A DNA stretch of 16,646 nt from CALMFT01 sp041674565 (GCA_041674565.1 JBAYVQ010000008.1:1-16646), one strand, 5' to 3'. Positions 1 through 8,387 are shown, counted from the stretch's first letter. Numbers and translations: made by a program. The notes: generated by a model from the sequence alone, not told the origin.

Positions 1-534
1 ACCAACGCAGAGATGAAATATGTCTACGGCATCGAGAAGAGAAATAAAATAACCATCAAAGAAGTCGACATCCACGGTAATGAATTAGAAAGACCAAAAA
101 ACTCAGGTATGAGCAGCAGATCATTTGGTAGAAACGATAGAGGAAGCTACGGTGGCGGTAAGACACAACAAAGAAGTTTTGGAAGAGGAGGATCAGATAG
201 AGGCGAAAGAGCTGGAAGCTTCGGTTCAAGCAGCTACAACCCATCTGGAAGTTCCGATAGAGGAGGAGACAGCAAATGGTACAAATCAGAAAGAACCAGC
301 AAGTTTGATAACAGAGGATCATTTGGCGGTGGCAGACCAGAAAGATCTGGAGACAGATCTCAAGGCACTACAGGCAGACACAATGATAATGCAAGTTTCG
401 CGCCAAGAGCACCAAGAGCTGGAGCTGGCGATAGAGGCGGCAGTAATTTTGCCCCAAGATGATGAGCGGCTAGATCAAGTGGAGGAAGAGGAGGCTTCGG
501 TGGAGGAAGATCAAGTGGAGGAAGAGGAAGATAA
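1..534 (+). CDS. RG-rich tail protein, C-terminal part (5' end outside the window)
   Basis: The reading frame is open from base 1, so the true start probably lies upstream; an internal ATG at 13 is the first Met in the window. About 35 ordinary residues are followed by a long disordered tail of Gly, Arg, Ser and Asp with repeated SFGR, DRG and SFGGG units, ending in an RGG-like run. Two adjacent TGA codons at 460-465 lie inside the Gly-rich tail and read naturally as Gly-Gly; the frame then runs to TAA at 532-534. Tails of this kind are common on bacterial RNA-binding proteins such as DEAD-box helicases and cold-shock-like proteins, so RNA binding is an inference; the catalytic domain, if any, is outside the window. 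The roughly 25 Arg codons appear to be all AGA, with no CGA or CGG. Confidence 0.7.
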
Positions 535-562
535 GAAGATAATCCGAAATAGCAGTTCCACA

Positions 563-594
563 AAAAACCATCAGCATCAATGCTGATGGTTTTT
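563..594 (+). terminator. Rho-independent terminator after the RG-rich gene
   Basis: A perfect 10-bp stem (567-576 with 581-590, ACCATCAGCA) closes a TCAA loop and is flanked by AAAA on the left and TTTT on the right. It sits 30 bases after the stop codon. From here to the next promoter (about 600-700) I see nothing recognisable. Confidence 0.9.
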
Positions 595-700
595 GTTTCT
601 TGCTTTCATGACTCGCTAATTTCATTGTAATTACCAATCAAAAAATCATCAATAGGCCACTGTTTTATTTGCCTTTAGCGTCATGAGTCACGAAACTATT

Positions 701-728
701 TTGTATATATTATTTTTTGTGATACTAT
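701..728 (+). promoter_or_regulatory. Putative promoter of the TerC gene
   Basis: TTGTAT (701-706), a 16-bp spacer, then TACTAT (723-728). The spacing and the -10 form recur at other genes in this window. It leaves a leader of about 40 bases that includes AAGGA at 764-768, one of the very few Shine-Dalgarno-like sequences here, 7 bases before the GTG start. Confidence 0.55.
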
Positions 729-775
729 GAGTATCCGTACGACGAGATAACTATCAACATAAAAAGGACAAACAA

Positions 776-1636
776 GTGAGTATAAACTCTGCGCTCAAAG
801 AAACACTGTTTTGGATATGTATCGCTGTGGTGTTTGGTGGATTGGTATATTTTCTGAGAGGGACACAAGCAGCTACTGAATACTTCACGGGCTACATATT
901 AGAAAAGTCACTCTCCGTAGACAATCTATTCGTCATGATGGCAATCTTTTCATCATTTCTCATACCAGATAAATTTCGCCACAGAGTACTATATTACTGA
1001 ATCTTGTGAGCAATTGTACTCAGGTTATTATTCATATCAGTGTGAACATTCTTATTAAGTTTTGGACCTATCGTACTGACCATATTCGGCGTGATCGTTA
1101 TCATCACCGCAGTCAAAATGCTCATAGAAATCAGAGATGAAAAAGAAGAAAACAGTCACCACGATTACTCACAGTGAAAAATAGCAAAGTTTATACAAAG
1201 ATTCGTTCCTGTCGCCAAAGATCTTCATGGCCACGATTTTTTCACCAAGATAGATGGTAAGCGGCATGCTACAGCCTTATTTCTAGCCTTGATCGTGATC
1301 GAACTTTCTGACGTCCTGTTTGCCTTCGACTCACTACCAGCTATCTTATCCATCACGCAAGATACGTTCATTATCTTCTCCTCCAATATCTTTGCTATCT
1401 TAGGGCTACGTGCGCTCTATTTTGTATTGGAAGCAATCGGCAAAAAACTCAAGCATATCAGCTATGCCGTTATCGCGATCCTTTTCTTCGTATGAATGAA
1501 AATGATATTGAGCATAGCGTGAATCCATATCCACAGCCTCATTAGTCTTGGTGTTATCCTTATGTTTCTTACTATATGATCCATATTCTCGGTGCGAGAT
1601 ATCAAGAAAAAACAACGCCAAAATCAACCCAACTAA
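776..1636 (+). CDS. TerC/Alx family integral membrane protein
   Basis: A 286-residue polytopic membrane protein of the TerC family (metal-ion related transporters, including the Mn2+ exporter Alx). Family signatures are clear: EKSLSVDNLF at 43-52 and IELSDVLFAFDSLPAI at 175-190, with the acidic residues Asp49, Glu176, Asp179 and Asp185 in membrane segments, and ILGLRALYF further on. Seven in-frame TGA codons (998, 1007, 1043, 1175, 1493, 1520, 1577) would break the gene in the standard code. The first two fall exactly on the glycines of the family motif after HRVLYY (G-ILGA with a preceding G), which supports TGA = Gly. The GTG start follows a plausible ribosome binding site. It stops 48 bases before the probable rsmA start. 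Substrate unknown; manganese or another divalent metal is inferred from the family. Confidence 0.93.
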
Positions 1637-1683
1637 TTCGGACATGTTGATAAAATTTATTCCCTTCTAACACACAAGCTCTT

Positions 1684-2451
1684 TTGCCTTCCTACCTTGG
1701 ACAAAACTTTCTGACAGATAGTAAAGCGAAAACAGCAATTCGTGATCTGATTTTGAAGTACAAAGAAACATGTAATCTGACTCATTGCGTAGAGATAGGA
1801 CCAGGTAAGTGAGCAATTACTAAACTCATCCAGCCTATTTTCCAAGAACAATTTTGGGCAATTGAAAAAGACACCACGTTCGAGACAATACTGTCTCAGA
1901 TTATCCATCATGATCATGTCATACGAAACGATGTGCTGCAAGTAGATCTGCAAACACTACCCGTAGCGCTCGAGAGTACTTTGGTGTATGGATCGCTGCC
2001 CTACTACATCACCTCGCCCATCATCTCACAAGTATTTTTATCGCAAGACAACAAACCCAAACCCATCGCGGGCATCTTTATCGTACAAAAAGAATTTGCG
2101 GAAAAAGTTCACGCATGAGCCAAAAAAAAATCATACCTGCGACGGTTGCTCAACCATAGTCATGTCGTGACGTATCACAAAACCATAGCAGCGAAATGAT
2201 TTTCTCCCGCACCAAAAGTAGACAGCGCTATCATTAGTATTGTACAAACGGTGACACAACAAGTAGATTACAAGGCTATGCTCATACTGCTGGACAAAAT
2301 AAGTGGATTCAAAAGAAAAACGATGGGCAAGATATTGAAAATGATCGACACACCAATCGATAACATTATGACAGTACCAGATAGCATTCTCAAAAAAAGA
2401 TTGGAAGAATGTTCTCGAGATGATATGAAATTCTTAGTGGATCATTTATAA
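1684..2451 (+). CDS. rsmA: 16S rRNA dimethyladenosine transferase RsmA/KsgA
   Basis: Dimethylates the two adjacent adenosines in the 3' hairpin of 16S rRNA late in 30S assembly. Seen: LGQNFLTD at the N-terminus, the SAM-binding motif VEIGPGKGAIT (second-last G is TGA at 1810, residue 43), motif IV as SLPYYITSPI at residues 104-113, and the FSPAPKVDSAI motif. In-frame TGA at 1810, 2116 and 2197 read as Gly. Length is 255 residues, a little short for the family. No ATG lies in frame upstream before a TAA at 1651, so TTG at 1684 is the most likely start; it leaves only five residues before GQNF. Motif IV has Ser where nearly all family members have Asn (NLPY). CGA-CGG after SYL would give SYLWWLL rather than SYLRRLL. 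Confidence 0.92.
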
Positions 2452-2461
2452 CCATAAAAAA

Positions 2462-2950
2462 ATGCAATTAATCATTGATCATCGAAACAATATCGATCCC
2501 AATCTTATTGAACAGGCAAAAAAAGAATCCCCACGAGATGGATTAAGACTTGATTTCGACAACCCCAATACGAACAACAACTATATGCATTTTCTCAAAT
2601 CCCAGCTATTAGCTATATTAGAGGAGCAGTGAAAAACCCTTTCGTTTGCATCATTTGGACAAGATAAGTACTTCTTACCTCAGGCGAGTAAAATTATGTG
2701 AGCAGTGCCACAAGAATCAGTTTACTTTATGTACTTTTTTACTCCACAAACGCTCAGACAGAGAGGATATTGAAACGCACTCTACAAAAATATTATTCAA
2801 TACTTGCAAGTAGATACAAGGTACAAACACATGATCTACAATACAACAAATATAAAAAACGTTACTATGTATCAAAATCGATGAGCGGAATCAGTACTAT
2901 CGCAACACAACAGACACGAATCTATCTACTACCTACGCCACAAACTTTAG
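2462..2950 (+). CDS. GNAT-like N-acetyltransferase
   Basis: 162 residues, starting 10 bases after rsmA stops, so probably co-transcribed. The C-terminal half fits the GNAT fold: a strand with VYFMYFFTP, then the acetyl-CoA-binding loop RQRGYGNALY near residues 99-108, where the second Gly is encoded by TGA (2771), and a motif-B-like NVTMYQN-x-GAE stretch where another Gly is TGA (2882). Other TGA codons are at 2630 and 2699. The N-terminal part (rich in Asn and Asp) is not recognised. Substrate unknown; GNAT enzymes acetylate amines of small molecules or proteins, and rsmA linkage might suggest a ribosomal protein target, but that is only a guess. Family call rests on the loop motif, not on full similarity. 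Confidence 0.65.
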
Positions 2951-2969
2951 GTATCCATGAAAATTAAAC

Positions 2970-2997
2970 TTGAACTTAGGGAGATAGTTGCTACTAC
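2970..2997 (+). promoter_or_regulatory. Possible promoter of the UbiA-family gene
   Basis: TTGAAC (2970-2975), 16 bp, TACTAC (2992-2997), with TACAAT also available at 2995-3000. If used, transcription would begin at or next to the ATG at 3004, giving a leaderless mRNA. Weak by sequence; proposed mainly from matching geometry. Confidence 0.3.
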
Positions 2998-3003
2998 AAT
3001 AAT

Positions 3004-3876
3004 ATGAGTACCATAATAACAACAGCATTCAGAGGACATCTCAAAACTTCGCGTCCTAGATTCTGGATATATCTGCTGGGGCCATATCTGATTGGATTGG
3101 TTGCGTGATGATGAGTGACTACGCCCGATCAGTTTATCTGATTATTCTCTGTACAGGTCGTATGGTTTTTGGTATATTTCAGCTATCCAGCGAACCTGCT
3201 AGTATATGGTGTTAATGACATCTTTGATTACGAAACAGACAAACTCAATGATAAGAAAACCTGATATGAGTGACTTATCACACCAGATATGCAAAAACAT
3301 CTGTGGTCAGTTATTATCTTACTCAATATACCGTTTTTGCTACTCAGTATATTGCCCAATGCGCGATCCTACATATGGTTATTTGTATTTGTGCTAAGCG
3401 CAGTGTTGTACTCTGCTCCACCACTGAGAGCCAAATCCAAACCTGTTATCGATACGATCATTTCCGCACTTATCTACATTGCCCCAGGATATGTATGATA
3501 TTATATAAGCTGAGGAGTTGGATTTGATCGGATGATATTTGTGGCACTGATGGGATGGAATATGGCTATGCATGCCTACTCGGCTATACCAGATATCGCA
3601 TCAGATATACAAGCTTGAATACAAACAGTAGCAACGCGATACGGTAAAACCAATACCCTTTTATTTTGCATTGCCTGCTATCTTCTTGCTCTTATTCTTG
3701 CCGCTCCCGCACTGGGACTATTTGGTATCGCTATATGAAGTATCTACGTACTGATGATGCTCATATCGCTCAAGCAAGATGTTTTCAGATTATATACTTA
3801 TTTCCCTTGGATCAATACCACCGTAGGACTGCTATTGTTTCGATACATCCTACTATCTCAATTGGGACGGTTGTAA
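3004..3876 (+). CDS. UbiA-family prenyltransferase, lycopene elongase-like
   Basis: A 290-residue membrane prenyltransferase. The first Asp-rich motif is NDIFDYETD at 71-79 and the second is PDIASDIQAG at 196-205; these bind Mg2+-prenyl diphosphate. The N-terminal SRPRFWIYLLGPYLIG and the YSAIPDI context resemble the carotenoid-modifying branch (lycopene elongase/hydratase types) more than quinone or haem branches. Ten in-frame TGA codons (3106, 3109, 3112, 3139, 3262, 3271, 3496, 3511, 3616, 3736), including a triple run read as GGG at residues 35-37 and the Gly of the second motif. Several hydrophobic helices follow. No other isoprenoid gene is nearby, so the acceptor lipid is unknown. A short overlapping frame from 2957 (19 codons) looks incidental. 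Confidence 0.85.
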
Positions 3877-3895
3877 TATTACCCACTCAACTATA

Positions 3896-3923
3896 TTGAC
3901 ATAAGCTATAACTTCATTATGTA
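3896..3923 (+). promoter_or_regulatory. Putative promoter of the 3957 gene
   Basis: Consensus TTGACA (3896-3901), 16-bp spacer, TATGTA (3918-3923); the start codon is 34 bases downstream. The same -10 word occurs in the candidate promoter at 12919. Confidence 0.6.
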
Positions 3924-3956
3924 CAGCATCCTTTTTAGATTATTTCCAGAAAAACC

Positions 3957-4364
3957 ATGAAACTCGGAGAAAGAATGCGCAGCAAAGAAGATCAACTGAA
4001 AAAAGATTTACCGGTACTTAGGGAATATGCAAATCATGTTGCACATATCCTTATGCAAGATGGACACCTTTACGAGGAAGCCGAGAATCTCAGGACATTT
4101 CTCAAAAATCGCATCAAAGACAATATGGAGAGGACGGAATTTATGCATGCAGTGTTGGGAGACGGCATTGCACGACCACAATCGCTTACCTATAAAGCAG
4201 TACTCAAGGCACTTATTCAAAAACAGGTAGGGCATATTTATGCTGTAGAGATAGAGCAATACGACGATGAGGATACTAGTCCCCAAGAGCTCATTGGTGA
4301 CGGAGAATCGGTCAATAGCGGACTAAAATTTGAAATACGAAATACCAGTCTTATCAAATAATTT
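3957..4364 (+). CDS. Hypothetical soluble protein
   Basis: 134 residues ending at TAA (the stop is at about 4359-4361). Not recognised. The first 100 residues are charged and probably helical (MKLGERMRSKEDQLKKD onward), followed by an acidic segment EQYDDEDTSPQE and a short beta-like tail. There is no signal peptide or membrane segment. It has no in-frame TGA, unusual here; the two CGA codons would read as Trp. It has its own consensus promoter and no Shine-Dalgarno. Monocistronic by context, since the next gene also has a promoter. Confidence 0.75.
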
Positions 4365-4390
4365 TTGCCAATACAATCACACACATAATA

Positions 4391-4418
4391 TTGACTTGTG
4401 AAGTAGTTTATTTATAGT
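4391..4418 (+). promoter_or_regulatory. Putative promoter of the 4458 gene
   Basis: TTGACT (4391-4396), 16 bp, TATAGT (4413-4418) in AT-rich DNA; the start codon lies 40 bases downstream. Confidence 0.55.
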
Positions 4419-4457
4419 AATTTTATAAAAAAATTATATTTATGATGCATAGACGCA

Positions 4458-4796
4458 ATGACAAGCCTTAGAAATCATATAAAAACAGTAGCTGTACAAC
4501 TTCAAGAACCCCAAAGACTTATCGGAATATATGTCTCAAGCATAAGCTCAGCGCTAATGCTATCGGGCACATACACAGTAACAAAAGACGAGCTAAAAAC
4601 GTTTTTGGAAACCAAAGCGCATTGAAATGCACAGAACACAGATACGGATACAATAGTAAACTGAATTCTGTATCAACAAAAACCATACAGTATAATTTTC
4701 AAAAGTACAATACAACAAGAGATACACTACCCCTTCAACATACGCCAGAACGGCGATGACACGTTAACTATCGCTCTCGTCAAGATGGAGAAGTAG
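4458..4796 (+). CDS. Hypothetical small protein
   Basis: 112 residues with TGA (Gly) at 4623 and 4662; stop TAG. Not recognised. It looks like a small alpha/beta protein: a helical N-terminus, a segment of Ser, Ala and Leu around residues 25-37 that is only weakly hydrophobic, then beta-like strands (PYSIIFKST, DTLTIALVK). It is bracketed by its own promoter and by a strong terminator, so it forms a single-gene transcription unit. No function is proposed. Confidence 0.65.
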
Positions 4797-4825
4797 TACA
4801 GTACGCATAAACTCGCATATAACGC

Positions 4826-4848
4826 AATCCGCCTAAGGCGGATTTTTT
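4826..4848 (+). terminator. Rho-independent terminator after the 4458 gene
   Basis: An 8-bp stem AATCCGCC / GGCGGATT (4826-4833 with 4837-4844), TAA loop, and a run of T (4843-4848). It lies 30 bases after the stop and just before the next promoter. Confidence 0.88.
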
Positions 4849-4857
4849 GTACAATGA

Positions 4858-4885
4858 TTGACATGAAGATCGCTTTCACTAGTAT
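4858..4885 (+). promoter_or_regulatory. Putative promoter of the 4914 gene
   Basis: Perfect TTGACA (4858-4863), 16 bp, TAGTAT (4880-4885). It overlaps the first codons of a longer reading frame beginning at ATG 4854, which argues that this ATG is not used. Confidence 0.6.
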
Positions 4886-4913
4886 AGCCGTAGATTTATA
4901 TCACATCACGAAC

Positions 4914-5528
4914 ATGGACAAAGTTGTAGCAGGCGTTCTTCTATCTGAAAAAAGGTTTAGTAATCTGCCTGACAAAATAGCATTAAACATACAAAAACTT
5001 CTGGGAGTACCACTAGCGACACATTACAATAATAACATAAACGTACGTATCACCAACGTAAGCAGAGCACCAGACATGAAGTTCATATTACTATCATCGC
5101 CGGCAATAGAGCCACTCAAAAGTCAGGTTCTTTGTAGATACGGTAATCAACTTTTTGCATTACTGACAGACTACGATGAGCAATACAAAACAATAGACGT
5201 TTATGATATCAGTAATTATTCACCAAAAGGGTTATCGCAATGAGCTAGCAATCAATTTCTTACCTGCAACAATACAGGCATCCCACATGATGAATTTCAA
5301 AATATAGTTGATCAGTATACTCATGAGTCTTTGCCACGGCAAGTGGTAGTTTGACCCATCGTGCTACAAACCAAACCAAAATATAATATGCTACCAAAAC
5401 ACGGCCCACGAGAGAAATGGAAAACACGCAGCGAAGCATGTGATAAAAAAAGTCTAGAAAAAACCATCGCATGGATTATCAAACAACAACAAAGCATACA
5501 AAAATACAATAACTCACAATATATTTAG
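4914..5528 (+). CDS. Hypothetical protein
   Basis: 204 residues from ATG 4914 to TAG. The frame is open from ATG 4854 (224 residues), but a consensus promoter at 4858-4885 would place the transcript start near 4892, so 4914 is the better start and leaves a 20-30 base leader like neighbouring genes. TGA at 5241 and 5352 read as Gly. Not recognised. The first half is a mixed alpha/beta domain (DKVVAGVLLSEKRF, then MKFILLSSPAIEPL); the C-terminal 50 residues are basic and helical with several Gln and Lys, possibly nucleic-acid binding, but there is no motif to support that. No signal peptide from the 4914 start. Confidence 0.68.
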
Positions 5529-5546
5529 CCATCTTTATTGTACATC

Positions 5547-6137
5547 ATGACATTCACACTAGCACCATTACCATATGCAAGCAATGCACTGGAACCCATT
5601 ATCGACACCAAGACTATTGAGTTACATTACGGCAAACATCATCAAACCTACTGCGACAAGCTCAATGCAGGCATTGCGGGAACGGAATACGAAACACAAA
5701 CACTCGAACAACTCGTATCGCAATTACAAACATTAGCAGATAATCTGAAAACCATCGTAAGAAATCACGGTGGATGATTACTCAATCACAACATCTATCG
5801 AGCCACCATGATACCTGGATGATCTGCAGCATCTGACTCTCTCAAAACAGTTATCGAGCAATCATTTGGTTCACGAGATGAGTTCCAAAAACAATTTGTC
5901 ACTAATGCTACCAATCTATTTGGTTCAGGACGAACACGATTGGAAAAAGATGGAGATACCCTGAAGATCACTAATTATCCCAATCAAGAAAATCCACTCA
6001 TGTATGGCAAAACGCCACTACTAGGATTGGATGTGCGAGAGCACGCCTACTATCTCAATTACCAAAATCGTAGAGCCGAGTACATCAATGGTCGACGATC
6101 ACTCATCAACCGATCTGCTGTAGAAAACATGATCTAG
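5547..6137 (+). CDS. sodA: Superoxide dismutase, Mn/Fe family (probably Mn type)
   Basis: 196 residues; converts superoxide to O2 and H2O2. Metal ligands are His27 (in LHYGKHHQ), His81, Asp162 and His166. RNHGGG before the second His, together with Gln147 in NQENP, is the Mn-type arrangement of the active-site Gln; cambialism cannot be excluded. TGA at 5775 and 5820 read as Gly77 and Gly92. Read normally, family Trp positions would all be Arg: CGA occurs at residues 85, 110, 129, 131, 164, 183, 184 and 189, matching FGSGWxWL, LDVWEHAYY and NW of the family. The conserved Arg pair of YQNRR is CGT-AGA. There is no TGG codon in the gene. It starts 18 bases after the previous stop. Without CGA = Trp the protein would lack its whole aromatic shell. 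Confidence 0.94.
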
Positions 6138-6174
6138 CCTTTCCACCTTTTAGCTTTTTCGCCTTTTAGCTTCA
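6138..6174 (+). repeat. AGCTTT-type irregular repeat, copy 1
   Basis: Between sod and rsmE the spacer is made of loosely repeated words of 8-9 bases such as CTTTTAGC and TTTCGCC. The same type of sequence recurs at five other places in the window. It ends three bases before the rsmE start codon. Confidence 0.6.
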
Positions 6175-6176
6175 GT

Positions 6177-6872
6177 ATGCAACTGTTTATCACCGACCAG
6201 TATACGATACAAAATAATACTATCACCATCCGTGATGAGAGAGTTTTGTATCAATGTACAAAAGTATTGAGATACAAATCTGGTGATCAGATCTTGTTGC
6301 AAGATAAAGGAGTCAGATATACCATCACCTTACAATCTCGAGATAAGACATCACTGCAAGGGATGATCGATGCTACGCAAGCGCAACCACAAAATATAGA
6401 AGAAAAAACAAGTCTGATCATAGCCATGACCAACAAGCGAGATAAGATGGAATTGATTTGCCAAAAAGCTACAGAAATAGGGATCCACAATATCATTATC
6501 CGAAAAGCAAAAAGATCTGTTATTCAGGTTATTTCTGATGCCAAAGTAGAAAGACTGCAAACTATTTGCCTAGAGGCAGCAGAACAATCATTCAATCGAA
6601 ATGCACCAAGTATCAGTATATGCAATAAAATACAAGACCTACCCCAAAGTTATGTTGCATACCAAGAGGGCGCAGATCACGAAACAATAACTCAAAACTC
6701 AAAACTCATAACTCATAACTTACTAGTGTGACCTGAGTGATGATTTGATCCTAGCGAGCTCAGCTACTTCTCAGAGCAGCAATTCCCCATGGTCTGTTTT
6801 GGAGAAACTGTCTTGAGAACAGAAACCGCTGCTATCATTGGTGCTTGGTGGTTGAAAAACACCTTGAGATAA
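6177..6872 (+). CDS. rsmE: 16S rRNA (uracil1498-N3)-methyltransferase RsmE
   Basis: 231 residues; SPOUT-class enzyme methylating U1498 of 16S rRNA. Seen: an N-terminal PUA-like domain with RVLYQCTKVLRYKSGDQ, the central NK-x-DKMELICQKATEIGI with AKRSVIQ, EAAEQS, and the C-terminal knot motif VGPEGGF (185-190) followed by GETVLRTETAA. The three glycines of GPEGG are TGA at 6729, 6738 and 6741, so a standard-code reading loses the SAM-binding knot. Conserved Arg are AGA or CGT, while CGA occurs at non-Arg positions. Just before GPEGG, bases 6687-6721 encode NSKLITHN-type residues from an AACTCA/TAACT repeat that also exists in spacers. Its last codons carry the promoter of the next gene. Confidence 0.93.
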
Positions 6873-6891
6873 TTTATAGTCAGCATACTAT
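6864..6891 (+). promoter_or_regulatory. Putative promoter of the Trm9-like gene, inside the end of rsmE
   Basis: TTGAGA (6864-6869) overlaps the rsmE stop; 16 bp later is TACTAT (6886-6891). The ATG at 6906 is only 15 bases from the -10, giving a leader of a few bases. Confidence 0.5.
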
Positions 6892-6905
6892 CTTTTGTAC
6901 TGCGC

Positions 6906-7877
6906 ATGACTATTTGGAAACAACTTCACAAGATACGAATCTGATGTCGGCAAGGCCTTCAGATTATTTTTGCTTATACAAACACAAAACCAAACGATCT
7001 CACAAGATTGCTTGCGCATTTTTACACCAATCAAGCACAAAAACGAACTGATACCAGGAAAAAACACCGACCTGAATTTGATCATATCCTCAGCGATATC
7101 CAAAACTCCGTGGTCGCACAAGCAATCAAAACATCCAAATCCAAACTTCGCATCGTAGAGTTGGGTTGTGGTGATGGCAGATTTGCCGACTATCTTGATC
7201 AGCATCTTCATATCCCCTTCAGCTACGTAGGCGTAGATTGTGCTAAATGACTCATTAGTATTGCGCAAGAAAGAGAATACAAACATGATGTGAGCTTTTT
7301 GGTGGGAGATATGACGGGCTATCTTGAATCACTCACCCAAGAGTCAGTAGACATCATCATCAGTATCGCAAGTATCCAGCATCTACACAAGTCAGCAAGG
7401 CAAGCATGTCGAAACAACGCATATAGAGTACTCAAATACGAAGGTCTTCACATCACTACCAATCGATCTTACTCGCGCTGGATGTTACATAAACATCGAG
7501 ATATGATGATAATCTGATTCATATTGCAACTCCTCAATGGCAAAACATTTGGGCGACACGACTATATGATACCGTTCAAAACACCCATTGGCAAAGAAGA
7601 GTATAACATCCGAAATCAGCCCGTCATTGTGAGCGTAGCGAAGCAATCCAAACAACACGATATAGCTACTTCACAAGAAAAAACAAAACAAGGTATCCAT
7701 ACCAGCTATAGATTTTACCATATCTACTTACTTGGTGAACTCATCACACGCGCTCGCACTGCCTGATTTGTTGTACAAACAGCAACCTATGTTTCTGCAG
7801 AATGAATATTGATTGATAATCGAAAAAACAGCAGGAACACCTATATCGTTGCCGTAAAAGATGTAGGGTTAGAATAG
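6906..7877 (+). CDS. SAM-dependent methyltransferase, Trm9/ABH8-like
   Basis: 323 residues. The class I SAM-binding motif is VELGCGDGRFADYL (84-97), with motif II YVGVDCAKG (Gly115 = TGA) and the later segment VDIIISIASIQHLH. The layout and the C-terminal FYHIYLLGEL and IDNWKN segments resemble Trm9/ABH8, which methylates wobble-uridine carboxymethyl groups in eukaryotic tRNA; the bacterial target is unknown. In-frame TGA at 6942, 7248, 7515, 7764 and 7803. Nine CGA and one CGG codons; reading them as Trp gives ITTNWSYSRW and IDNW, both fitting the family. Bases 7622-7650 within the gene match, at 27 of 29 positions, a repeat found in spacers at 8894 and 14066. No Shine-Dalgarno. Confidence 0.85.
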
Positions 7878-7879
7878 TA

Positions 7880-7907
7880 TTGACATTATATATTATATAC
7901 TTATCAT
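7880..7907 (+). promoter_or_regulatory. Putative promoter of the 7938 gene
   Basis: TTGACA (7880-7885), 16 bp, TATCAT (7902-7907) in very AT-rich DNA; the start codon is 31 bases downstream. Confidence 0.55.
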
Positions 7908-7937
7908 AGTAATATATTTACAATACAATATTTTGTC

Positions 7938-8387
7938 ATGGATTATTTTGCGCTACTACAACAGGAGGAATTCTTTGTCCAAAATCGAAATCCCGAATCA
8001 GTTAAACCAAATACATTAGCTCAGATTCGTCAAATTATATTCGAATCACTCAGCAGGAATATTCCAAAAACAAATGGTATAGAATTCATTTTAAACAGGC
8101 CAGATGATCTAGCAGGCAAAATAAAATCAGATGGAAAGAGATTATTCATAGATTCAACCGTTGCATTTGTGTGACCAGTTAAGTTGTGAGTAATAGAAAT
8201 ATTTCAGTTGCATAAGCCATTATTGATATTGGAACCAGGCACGAAAGTGCTTGTAAACGAACCTATACTGTGAGTCATTGATCAGCCATGAACCATAACA
8301 AATATTGATTGAGAAAGTGTTGATGTCGAATTAGAAGATTGATCTCGTTGTTCTATCAATATATCAAGCATATTCCAAATAAAGTAA
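7938..8387 (+). CDS. Hypothetical protein with a KOW/SH3-like C-terminal segment
   Basis: 149 residues, TAA stop. Six TGA codons (8172, 8187, 8271, 8289, 8310, 8340), all in the second half, one every 6 to 28 codons. The C-terminal half is beta-rich: GPVKLGVIEIFQ, then PILGVIDQPGTITNIDGESVDVELEDGS, which has the look of a KOW or SH3-like barrel (hydrophobic strand, Gly turn, VxVxLxDGS). The N-terminal half is helical and unrecognised. A promoter precedes it and a strong terminator follows, so it is a single-gene unit. Binding to RNA or protein is possible for such barrels but not shown. Confidence 0.72.

Noticed and set aside
125..586. Plus-strand frame overlapping the RG-rich gene, with Glu-rich product
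   Set aside because: It is a shifted reading of the AGA/GGA-rich tail, running into the terminator.
601..775. Possible manganese (yybP-ykoY) riboswitch before TerC
   Set aside because: TerC genes often have one, but the leader after the promoter is only about 40 bases and shows none of its conserved parts.
2957..3016. Short 19-codon frame (MKIKLELREIV...) before the UbiA gene
   Set aside because: It overlaps the UbiA start in another frame and has no support as a leader peptide.
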